From: Calocera cornea HHB12733
Lineage: Eukaryota > Basidiomycota > Dacrymycetes > Dacrymycetales > Dacrymycetaceae
Direction: 5' to 3'
Assembly: GCA_001632435.1 (NCBI GenBank)
Contig: KV423953.1
Location: 124,001 to 188,000, forward strand
DNA: 64,000 nt
The position numbers and the translations under genes were made by a program. Below are positions 22,596 to 32,412 of the stretch, in pieces. Position 1 is the stretch's first letter. Every line of letters begins with the position of its first letter. A model generated the notes under the pieces. That model saw only the letters and a program-made list of their open reading frames with translations, ran no database searches and was not told where the DNA came from.

Positions 22596-24597
22596 TCACT
22601 TGCGCGGACGGCCACGTCTGCGAGTTGATGTCGTCGGGGTATCGTCACTTCCTAGTCCACGTTTCCTCCTAAGCTGAGCATGGCCCTCAGTGTAGTGTGG
22701 TAAAGGTGACTCCTCATTCTCCGAGCTCGCCGGCGCAGGCGTCAGCGGCGATTGTATCGGAGGGCTGCTTCGGCGGCGACGTGCTCGAGGGGTTCGCTCT
22801 CCGGCAGCGGAAGACGTGGACCTCCGCTGTGAACCTTGGGATGGAGCTCTTGTATCGTCCTGGAGCAGTGCATCTCCGGCTGGTTCGGTAGCCAAAGGCT
22901 GAGGCTGAGTAGCCGGCTTCTGGAAGAAAGTATACTTGTCCTCGTATAAAAGCTGATCTTGCTCAATGCTGTGATACGTCAGAACAAGATCGGCGTAGTT
23001 CATGTGCTCCGGGTGGGAGAATGGGATCCCTAGCGGCATGCGGCCCGGTGCGATATCACTGGCGCTCCACTGCACCTGAAGAGTACCAAGCTTGTGTTCT
23101 GCCGCGTTGTCAGCACATCACAACTTAATGCATCTTCGCCACTGACCATGAAGATAACAGAAAAAAGCCGTCAGGATAACGCCAATTTCGACCTTATTCC
23201 AAGTGTCATCTAGCAAAGGCAAGATTGGACAGTTATTGGGGTACCGTTGAATGGTGGGAAGCTTCCTTGTGACCGCTTCTTGAACCTCAGCTTGAACTGA
23301 TTTATGCGATCAGCAGATATCATGATAAGTGTGCGAGCGCTCACTTGTGGTCTTGATGAACTCTTTCCAAGTTTCCAGAACTTGAGTATGGTGTCTCACG
23401 TTGAACTCTGAGAACGTCAAGCCAGATGGTGATTTCTCAGTCTCCACACTGGCGAGTTTGATGAGCTGCAATTGCAAACGTGTGAAGTTCAAAAGATGGC
23501 TTACATGGCAATGGCCCTGGCGCCGCTATGGTCTAAGCCGCCTGCCAACGTAAACACCGCCCAGCCCGTACGTGCGCTCATCGACCGGTGGAATGCTGCA
23601 ATGGTACTGTGCACCTGCTCTGATGCACTGCAGGCAAGTCAGATCGTTAATCGTTAAAGGGCGACGTCAAGAAGGCACGCACCACCTCTTACGAGTATCC
23701 GTCTGGTCTAGTCGGTCACAAGTTCTCTGCGCCTTTCCGGCCACTTCGATGTAAGTAGCTCGATTTTCCTCGGAGAGCTCGTCCTCCCAGTACTTCTTAA
23801 GAAAGCTCGGTCGTGCTTGGAAGATCGACTTATTTGATGCAATCGCGTGTGTTGCCACGTGCTGAGCAAAGTTCGGGATCTCGAGTGCCATCAACTCGCG
23901 AGCTTGGTTAGTGATCGGAGCCGGCTTGTCGTGTATGAGAGGAAACTTCAATATCGGATCGCTGATGTGGGCTCTAGAATTTTTGAGGAACACATAGATC
24001 TGCTGCAGACGTTCGTGTTGAGGAGGATGTCTTTGAAAGGAAACAGAAACAGAGCATACATCTCCCAGATTACCTTGTCCCTTCTTCGCTTTGCAATCGG
24101 GGAATCTACTCTGAAAGCTCGTAGTGATTTCGGCAGCATACTGCTTGCCTTGTCGGGCATCAGCGCGGACGTTGAACTCCTGCATCCGCTCTAACAGCCA
24201 TGATCGCTCCTCGAGAGCAAAGACAACCATATCGAAGCCGAAGTGAACTGCCAAGCTGCAGAAACCCAATGAGCGAAACAAGCTGAGTTGGACGAGGATA
24301 GGTATGCCATTCCTTCTGAGCCGCTTATGAGAAAAGCCAGACGTGGAGAGAACAGTGATATCCAGGAGAGTCGTCGAGCCCGGCCAGAGCGTAGCTCAGC
24401 AAGGGTTCGAGCGGGCGATCAGTTGACATAAGTATAGCATTGCTGGCGATCGGCGGAAAGCAATGCCGCATCTGAGCCCGATATGGAAGCATATGAACGT
24501 CAGGAGAGGGAGAGTCTTCAGGGGAGATCAGCTGAAGACGTCCTAAGAAGAAGCCGTGTAGAGTGTTGATGGTTGGAAGGGGCACTAGAACCTGCAT
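22596..24597 (-). CDS. AT-hook protein of unknown function (transposon cargo)
   Basis: Unrecognised family. Reliable exons on the minus strand: 24247-23683, 23627-23505, 23448-23345, 23296-23147 and 23098-22596; phases agree. Upstream, 24597-24354 reads as protein (MQVLVPLPTINTLHGFFLGR) and joins in phase through a 106-nt intron, long for this genome, so the 5' end is tentative. The model gives 562 aa. Seen: FGFDMVVFALEERSWLLERM, QIYVFLKNSRAHISDPI, a helical SFLKKYWEDELSEENRATYI, and a disordered Ser/Pro/Arg tail ending RRRGRPRK, a consensus AT-hook for minor-groove binding. It is divergent from the transposase gene; the two starts are about 230 bp apart and probably share a promoter region. 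Confidence 0.6.
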
Positions 24598-24827
24598 ACA
24601 AACGCGGGCCGTGCTTCGGTCAGTGCTGTCGGCGTAGCGACAATTAGAGATCAAGCGGAAGTAACAGCCCGCTTTGAAGACGGCGGCAAATATGGCCGAG
24701 GCAGTTCCGCTTCTTCCTCGCCACGTGGCTGAACCCTGACCGAACTGCGGGAACACGACAATAGTGCTGGCCTACCGCGGCCGACAAGGACTTGCATATC
24801 ACATCCTCTCGTCGATTCTCCAGCAGC
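24598..24827. promoter_or_regulatory. putative bidirectional promoter region of transposase and AT-hook genes
   Basis: Gap between divergent starts. No clear TATA box. The role is inferred from layout only. Confidence 0.3.
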
Positions 24828-27800
24828 ATGCCCCCTTCCCGTAGAAAGCGCAACAACGCAAGCATTCTTCTTATCGATGCACCCTCGACGTTGAAAGCTT
24901 CTCGGCGACAACATTTGCGACCGACGAGCTCAGCGCTTGTCAATATTGATGATCAACCACGTCCTGCGTTCCCATTGATCGCAGAGAAAGTTCTGCCGTT
25001 CGAAAAGCCAAGGACTGATGCTAAGCGGAATCAGGTGAGAGCCATTCAGTCGTATCTACTTTGAGTAGCTGGATATGCCTTTAGATGGCGTCTGATCACA
25101 TGTCGGCTTTCTCGGCAAGACGTCCAGAGATTCTGGCAGAGTGCCTGCATCACTATGGTCGAGCATCGGCATCAGTGACATGTGCAGGCTGCGATCAACC
25201 CTGCAGTAAACCCACCCGGTGCAGGGACTGCTTTCTTGCAGTGGAGCTCTGTGCGACATGCCAGGTCGACAGTCACATCCGAAATCCGCTTCATTGGACT
25301 GAAATCTGGAACGGCGATTTCTTCGCCCGAATGTCACTACAGAAACTTGGCTCAATCATCCACCTTGGCCATCACGGTTCTCCATGTCCGGCTGATTCTT
25401 CTACCACGCCCATCCCCTTCACGATTGTGCATATTAATGGAGTGCATAACGTCACACTGGCCTTCTGCAGCTGTGATGGGGCATCAGAGCGCTACCTGCA
25501 GCTTCTCGGATCTCGGCTCTTTCCGGTGACGTACGAGCAGCCGAAGACCGCTTTCACGTTTGCAGTCCTCAAGGACTTTCACCTACATACGCTATGCTCC
25601 AAAAAGTCTGCGTACGATTACTACGCTAAGCTCGTGCGGCAGACAAGCGACGTCTTCCCAGCATCAGCGAATGATCGATACAGAGAGCTTTTGAGGACGA
25701 GCTGGGTCTGGATGGATCTGGAATCGTCTCGACGTAGTGGGCATGACCATGATCTTGGAAACCATCTTCCAAGATTCGCGGCAGCCGCCATTCGCAGTCC
25801 GCTGTGCCCGGCGTGCCCACAAATGGCCATCAACGTATCTACGGAGGATATTGCGCAGATGGATCGCTCGAAGCCGTACGGATTGTCTCCTACATATCTC
25901 TCAGCCACTCCTGACGTCTTCTTAGCCACCTTTTCGCTCTGTATCTGGGAGGTGATGGGAACTTTAGCCTGTCGTCTAAGCAAAAGACCATGGACGTCAA
26001 CGATATTCCGCTCAACAACGGAGAGGGAGTATTCCCCAATCAGCAACTATTTGAGAACTTCATTATGAAGCACGAGGATCTGCAATTGGTATGAGACAAT
26101 CGACAAGCAAGTACGAGGCTGATAGTTGTAGTAGCCTCAGACCTGTAGCGGTTTTAAGACGTCGATGCTCTTTCAAGGCAATCTCGGGTACCGCTCATCC
26201 GGTGTATACTCGTGGACATGCATCAGGCATGGATTCTATCGACCGAATGGCACAGTAGACCTTCAGATCGGCGAGCGGTATGTTCGTGCTCTTTGATGCT
26301 CTCCCTGAGATCAGCTCACTCGTTGCAGCTTCTCCAACGTCGATTACGCGTTCGCCGGTGCTATCGCTGGCGCAGAGAGTCTACCGCGCATCTTCTTGTC
26401 ATATGACTTGGCTTGCATGTGGTCCCCGAAATGGAGGGAGCGAATGGCCGCCAGGTTCCCTCACCTACTTCCGCTTTGGGAACGAATCACGTTTGTTGTG
26501 CCCAAGATGCACGAATATGCCCATCGCGACAGCTGCCGTTATCGCTACTCGCTGGCATGGAAACAGGGTGCCGCTCGCGTGGATGGAGAAGGAGTCGAGA
26601 GAACGTGGGCCGAGCACAATCAGCTCGGAGGCAGCACCAAAGAGATGAACATCGGACACAGACGCGATTGCCTAGAGGTTCACTTCTCAGATTGGAACTG
26701 GAGAAAGCAGAGAGACATGGGTACACTCCACTATTTGTGATCAGCCGTATTCTAATCTGTATTGCAGTCCCCTCTTTGTGTCGGAGAATTATTCGAACGA
26801 AGATGCAATATCGACGCTATACGGCCTATTTCGAAGACGTCAGTCAAGCCTTCGGAGCGTCTCGTGTATCTCTGTGGAGCAAGCAGCCCGAGTACGTTGA
26901 ACAACGCCTTGGCAAGTTCACCAGCGTCTACAAGTATCCGGAAGAGGCAGGTATGTCCTATCTATATCTGAGTTGCCCCTTGTATGACTGAAACCTACCA
27001 GTGCCGACCTATCAAGCTGTGGTTGATCGGCTGCGGGAGGAGGAAAGAAGTGCCGCTACCGCGTTCTCCAACATGTCGGACATCAGAAGCGAAAGAGCAA
27101 GTGCGGTATCTTTCATCCAAATGGGAATTTCATTGCAGGAAGCCCAGTATGTAAACGTCAGAGCCCCCCAGTATCAGTATCCATTCTAATACCTGCACAA
27201 GGTACGTTGTGAAGCGAGCTTGGGAGAAGGAAACTGCTCCGCCCCGCGATGATTATGACATCAATCCCTCTGGCCAAGATGACGTTTGCACCACCCTCCT
27301 GCCGCAGCTTCGCACCTGGCGCATTCTCCAGATGCGCGAAATGCCCTTATTGTCGAGCGGCCATGTCCTCTCTCTGGGTGGGGAGGGCCACCTGCGGCCA
27401 GAACTGGAATGTCTCGGGCTTCCCTCTTCATTCGATGCTCAGGCTAGACGAGCACTGCAACTGGACAGCCTCGCATCCATAGAGCTGACGTTGAGGAAGG
27501 CCCAGGCGGAAGAAGCGATTGGCCGATTGATTGAAGAACTCAAGATACGGCACGCTTATCGACAAAGTATCAAGATGTCTGCATCTGCTTCCGGCATCAA
27601 AACGAGAGCTCGCAAGGCCTTGGAGCTTCAGTCCGAACTCATCGGTCGTTACGCAAATGTGTACCGAAGGGCTAGAGAGGCGATGCTTTGCCTGGGTCTC
27701 TCTACACTTGATCCGAAGTACCGACTGCTGTCCGACGACGATCTGAAGCTACCTTCTGTCTCACAGGAGCAGGAGCACGCAGGGATCGACATTCCCCGTG

Positions 27801-28199
27801 ATCCTTGGTTCTACAGCCTTCGCCGAGGAGACTTCCTTTCGCAGAAGAGGTCCGAGTCTATCTCCTGGAGTGAAACAGGTTCGCATATCCGGTTTTTCAG
27901 TTTTGATGGATCCGCTGATCCTCTCCCGCCCAGTGGACTCGGTTACCTGGTGGCGCGCACGAGCTCTAGCGTTGCGATGGACAGAAGAACTCGAACTTCT
28001 AGAAGAAGAAATGAAACGAGTCCTGCGATTCTTCAGATTTTTCAGTGGACTATGGAAACAAGCTTCAGGTCGACGTCAGATGCAAGGAGGCTGGACGGCC
28101 TATGCCGCCAAACAAGCAAGCATTTTCTCTCTGCTCGCGGAAGATGCCTGGACGTCCTTTTCTCTCTATTTGGATACGCGGACGATCCCATTTGAATGA
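24828..28199 (+). CDS. KDZ-superfamily transposase with CxC2 cysteine cluster
   Basis: Predicted RNase H-fold transposase that would cut and join the element ends. Nine exons: 24828-25034, 25085-25875, 25926-26088, 26141-26277, 26329-26720, 26768-26950, 27002-27146, 27202-27878 and 27934-28199 (986 aa). All junction phases agree and no stop or frameshift remains. The cysteine cluster (about residues 102-127) reads CAGCDQPC..CRDC..CATC and is followed by PLHWTEIWNGDFF, the CxC2-like arrangement. Candidate catalytic acidic residues are D343 in GGDGNF, D459 in SYDLACMW and the acidic residues of DGEGVERTW (518-526). Also seen are CIRHGFYRPNG..DLQIGER and STKEMN..RRDCLEVHFSDWNW, both typical of this family. 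The C-terminal half is helical (TEELELLEEEMKRVL). The intact frame suggests the element could still be active. Confidence 0.9.
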
Positions 28200-29004
28200 T
28201 TTCAGCTGCTCCGTATATTTGTTACAAAATAATATAGCTGAGACTGCGCCTTCCATTCTTAGACGAGCAGCGGATCTTTGTTGCCGTTATCCCGTGCTGC
28301 CGGCTCTGACCCTTGATCTGGGGACGAGCAGCAGATCTCTATTGCCTTTATCCGGCACCGCGGTGCGGTTCCTTGACGTTCGCGGACGGCTGAGTGGCGC
28401 AGCGTAGTAATATCTTGTCCGCCTTCTTCAGCAATTCCAGATATTGCAGATGTTACCGTTGTCAACACTATCACTTGATCTCCGGCCCAATAGGTTGACG
28501 ACCATGAGAGGCAGTCTCGAGGAAGACGTCAATTGCTGTTTTCATGCGCGCAATCATTACGCGGCCGCATCCGAATAGTTACAAGTAGCAAATAACCGGC
28601 GTTTATTGGTGAAGAAATTCGGGATGCTTTGCTTCTCATCGGGCGATCACAGTTCTCCCAGATATCGCCGTTCTTGGAAATATTCCTTAAACGGGAATGT
28701 GCGAGTTGCATCATGATGTGACTGCCTGCAGATTGTACGACGGTGTTCCGAGCATCAGCACCCTGGGTCTGGAGCGCTCTGACGTGGGGATTCCCATGGA
28801 AAAATACGCGGCCATCTCACGGTCAGGCGACGAATTGGTCTTCTAGCTGTTAAGAGTAAGAGCAATGTGCTGGAGACCTCGATGTACTCTGCGGAGCATA
28901 TAAGCTGGGTTGTCAGCTCGACCAGCTCAGAACTCTACCATCTTTCCTCTTACCCATCTTGAACACTCCATATCGACGCCTCTGAATTTCCTGTCCTCCA
29001 CCTG
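28200..29004. other. intergenic within the transposon
   Basis: About 800 bp without a gene. Contains a diverged direct duplication of about 35 bp at 28262-28296 and 28323-28357 (gacgagcag..gatct..attgcc..atccg), offset 61 bp. Otherwise nothing recognised. Confidence 0.45.
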
Positions 29005-30470
29005 ATGCCGGACGTGCCTCCCCTTTTGTACCGTGCGCCTCGTACAGACGAGGCGTGCAGGACTTGCGGCAGTGGAATTCACCCTCGAATTCTGGTCGCA
29101 TCTACTGCTCAGAACAAGGGCCGCTCCTATCATGCAGTACGATGATCTCTCTGAATATCATAATCGTCGGGCCCTACGTAGCTAACTAGTATTCTGCTTT
29201 AAGTGCAACGGAGAGCTTGGGGGAGTCCGCCATTGGTCGACCTGGCGAGCAGATCTGCCCTGGCGCCGGGCTACGTCAGCACCTCCGATATTCACCGCCA
29301 GCCCGGGAGATGTAGACCCCACATCTGTCATGTTTCCCATCCATGGCTTCGGAGTATTGTGCTCCAACCCTGCTTGCCGCAAGATGGGAAATCGACTTTG
29401 CCCTTTTCTTGCTTGCATCAACTGCTGCCCTGGCTGCCGACGTCCGGGACACGATAAATACCGCTTCATCAAGACGTCTTCGCCTCATCCTGCATCCTCA
29501 GCCAGCTATGCACCCTCGTCACCAGTCTCTCGATCTACTTCGATATCACCTCATTGGGGGGGAAAGATCAAGAATGAGCGGAATGGAATCAAAGCCAAAG
29601 TCGAACGTCAGACTCCGAAGCCGAAGCCTGAGTTGTTCAGCCCGATCAGTCTTACTCCGCGCGCTCGCAACACCTTGATGGAAGGAGCGACTGTTGTCTT
29701 CTGGATCTCTGTAAGTGTTATCTCCAGAACACAGATTGATAGAGCCTGACGTAGCCAATGTCAGGCTTTTATGGACCCCGTGGAATGGACACTTCCCACC
29801 AGCACGCTGTTCAGGCCCTTGACTCATGGAAATATCATACGCGAACTCTCGGTCACCGAAGCACCTAGAGTTCAGTACTATCGCCGAGCGTCGTGCCGAT
29901 GGGTCGACGTCAAAGAGGGGGACTGCTTCGAGCTGTTGGAAGGGTCGGTGCTATTGCTGCGGTCTGGCCAGAATATCATCTACGACGTTAATGGAGCAGA
30001 AATCAGTCTGGAATATTCGGACTTTGTCAAGGTACTCAACAGATTCCACGAAGATGCTTTCCTGGATTGTCCGAGCAGGGACAATGAGGCTGGTAGGGAG
30101 ATTATGCCGTTCTTCACACTCGCTAGCTGACAGAATCAAATTTCCAGGCAAGCCCTTCTTGAACAAGCTGCTGCGAACGTACGGTGGTGGGGCCAAAAAG
30201 GGTCAACCCCTTTCTGCCGACGACGTGAATGGTGAGTTGCGGTCTCCAAATGTGAACAATTCGATCTGATTGTTACGGCCAGGCTCATGGACGGACGCTA
30301 AGAGACAGCAGATAGATATCGCTGCGCAGGAACTTCAGTCGGATTGGATAGCAACTCAGCCAACCGCACCACAGAAGAGAAAGGGAAGTGACAGCCTGCA
30401 CTACGCTTCACAGAAGAAGAAGAGGCGCATGTCAGAGTGGACTGACACTGAGGTGATTGACCTCACGTAA
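29005..30470 (+). CDS. GRF-like zinc-finger protein with C-terminal SIM (transposon cargo)
   Basis: Exons 29005-29136, 29204-29710, 29765-30092, 30148-30231 and 30283-30470 (412 aa), phases consistent. The N-terminus reads C-x2-C-G, then ASTAQNKGRSYHAC and VRHWSTW. The N(K)GR-aromatic-x-C core and the following HW..W resemble a GRF zinc finger, a module that binds single-stranded DNA or nucleic acid in several DNA-processing enzymes; the fourth Cys is not obvious. A second cysteine-rich patch follows (CSNPACRKMGNRLCPFLAC, then CCPGCRRPGH). The middle is Lys/Pro-rich; residues about 215-320 look globular (VEWTLPTSTLFRP, VEYYRRASCRW-like). The protein ends TEVIDLT, a classic SUMO-interaction motif. 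The function in transposition is inferred only. Confidence 0.6.
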
Positions 30471-31467
30471 CCCGCTCTAAGCCTGGAGGTGGCCCCTGAA
30501 TCGGTCATCGCACATGCATTTTCTCGCTCCATTTCTCTGATAGTGCAGCTCGATCCTGCTGCTATTCGCCCAAGTTCTGATTTTCCCCTAACGTAGCTGC
30601 TTGGCTGATAAAAGTCCTGGCTTCAAGACTCCTAATGTAGTAATTATTGTTGATTCCTTGTTAAGGAAAGATAGCACGGAGGCAAGATCGGATGCAGATA
30701 AGCGGGATGTAAATCTGCCCTTCCCACAGTCCCACGTCTTCTCCGCAACTTGCCCCTATGTCTTCTTCGACCACAAACTACTTGCTCGACATCCGATGCT
30801 CAACACTCCTTCCTTTCACTTCGACGCTTGCAAGACTGCTTAAATCGACTTCGGTTGGCGTGGATGGCTTAAAGTGAGAAAACGACGGCGGAATTGTAAC
30901 CGTCCAGCCATTTCGAGCCCAGCACCACAACACTATCGATTGGCTGGCAGTTTCCGCATCATAAGCTGGCATGGTTGTACTCAGTGCAACGCCTGCTTCA
31001 TGCACGTATGAGTCCAGCGAGCGCTCTGCAACGCTGGTCGATATCCGTCTTCGGGTCAAGGCTAGGATGCGGAGAGTGCAGACGTGAGCGAGGCTGAGAA
31101 GCTGTGAGCCCAAACCTGAACAACGGACGGTCAGATAGCTGACGTTCCCAAGCTTCACATGGTTGCATAGTGAGAAACATGCCCTGCAGGCAGTCAGACG
31201 TCAGGTATGCGCATAGATCCCCCAAAGACGCCGTATTGATTTGTTTCCTTAGGGGCATTATGGTGCTGTCGACAGACCACCGAGAGTCGACTGTTTACGC
31301 GGCAGAAATACTTCCGTGAGCTGCACACGTGAGCCAGGACGGCGCGTCCAGATGTGGTCCCTGACGCGAGAAAATAGCCTCCGCCCCGCCACCTGAGCTC
31401 GTCGACCCTCCTCTCCTGCTCGCCGTCCCTTCTCAGTACATTCGCTCTCTACGACGTTCAGCTCAGC
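30471..31467. other. intergenic within the transposon, about 1 kb
   Basis: Several open frames exist on both strands (for example minus 31158-30778) but none has supporting splice structure or recognisable motifs. Confidence 0.35.
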
Positions 31468-32074
31468 ATGCGTTTTGGTGGCCGAGACGTTCAAGTCCTC
31501 ATCGGGTCGACTGTTGTGCAGAGCTCTTCGAGTACCAGCAATGCGATCAAAGCACAGATTCGCGACGTTCGTCGTCAGCTGAAGCTCGCCAAGTCAACGC
31601 TGAAGCGCGCCCATCGCTCCCTTCGCAAGGCCCGCAAGCGCCTTCATAAGGCCGAAAGAAAGTGCGATCGTCATCCGACCATTCTCCGCTACGCCTCAAT
31701 CTATCGTGCCGCGAGTATGGTCCAGACGTTCGAGCGAGAGGTGACTGAGGGTGAAGCGAGAGTGACTTGGCTAGCGAGCCAATTGACGGCGGCGGAGAGC
31801 GGTGTTCTGCCTGGGCTAGGTGCGCCTCTGCATATGCTGACGTTCGACGATTGTTGCTGACAACCTTGAAGGTGCGAACGCGTACGGCGGTGTCGGCAAC
31901 GTCGGGCTCGGCAACACCGGCCAATTCATGAACTCGTTCAACGGGATGGCGATCAACGTGGGCAATGGTGGAGGCGGTGGAGGGACGTCTGCAGGCATGA
32001 TGGAAGGCCTCGGGCATGCGTTGCCTGCCATCGCAACGGCGGCAGGCACGCTTGCGAGTGTCATACCGACGTGA
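31468..32074 (+). CDS. coiled-coil / glycine-rich small protein (transposon cargo)
   Basis: Function unknown. Exons 31468-31819 and 31872-32074 (184 aa) with a 52-nt intron (gtgcgc..ttgaag), phase consistent. The first half is a highly basic amphipathic helix with short repeats (LKLAKSTLKRAHRSLRKARK, RLHKAERKC), likely a coiled coil or nucleic-acid-binding helix. The second half is Gly/Asn-rich (GGVGNVGLGNTG) followed by a short hydrophobic Ala-rich stretch. It lies only about 330 bp from the right end of the element. Confidence 0.55.
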
Positions 32075-32278
32075 AGAGCGCACGGCAAGGACTTGGTACG
32101 CTGTTGTCCTGACGTTTGCCGTTTTGCACAGTCTAATGCTCCTGTAGAGTCTTCAATTTGATACCATTGTACTAGATGACCGTATAGTACAACCAATATC
32201 ATACTCTGCTCCTTCTGGCTGCCTGCGATGCGAGCCTATCTGGGCGAGTCACATGACTGAGTTGCAGATTAACTAACG

Positions 32279-32386
32279 TTATCCTGCGATAAACTCAAGC
32301 TGTCCGCTGGATTATCCTTCGGGTTCTCGCTCTACAGCGCGCTAGGATTATCGCCGAATACGCTCTCTGTACGTCTCAGATTATCC
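32279..32386. promoter_or_regulatory. subterminal GATTATCC motif array, right end
   Basis: GATTATCC at 32310 and 32379, near-copy GATTATCG at 32346, and GTTATCC near 32279. The same octamer is enriched at the left end. Confidence 0.55.
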
Positions 32387-32404
32387 TAGTCGACTGAAGC
32401 ATCT
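32361..32404 (-). repeat. right terminal inverted repeat
   Basis: The core 32370-32397 is the exact reverse complement of 13498-13525. The outer bases (AGATGCTTCAG when read inward) match AGCCGCCTCAG with three differences. Confidence 0.85.
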
Positions 32405-32412
32405 GCTTTGGA
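32405..32412 (+). repeat. target-site duplication, right copy
   Basis: GCTTTGGA, identical to 13482-13489. Confidence 0.85.

Larger units (their letters stand above)
13490..32404 (+). mobile_element. KDZ-superfamily giant DNA transposon with cargo, 18,915 bp
   Basis: Seen: identical 8-bp flanks (GCTTTGGA), inverted termini with a perfect 28-nt core (13498-13525 and 32370-32397), several GGATAATC/GATTATCC motifs within 150 bp of either end, and a transposase gene inside (24,828-28,199). Known: KDZ (Kyakuja-Dileera-Zisupton) transposases are expanded in basidiomycetes, and CxC2 cysteine clusters are associated with them. Inferred: the element is one mobile unit carrying nine genes, because the target gene is interrupted exactly at its ends and reads through when one duplication copy is kept. 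Cargo order: RPA1-like (minus), coiled-coil repeat protein, unknown, solo RPA1N protein, 592-aa unknown, AT-hook protein (minus), transposase, GRF-like/SIM protein, Gly-rich coiled-coil protein. None shows an obvious disabling mutation, so the insertion may be recent. Confidence 0.85.

Noticed and set aside
30778..31158. A minus-strand gene in the transposon at 30.8-31.2 kb
   Set aside because: No homologue, no splice structure, and weak protein character; left as intergenic.
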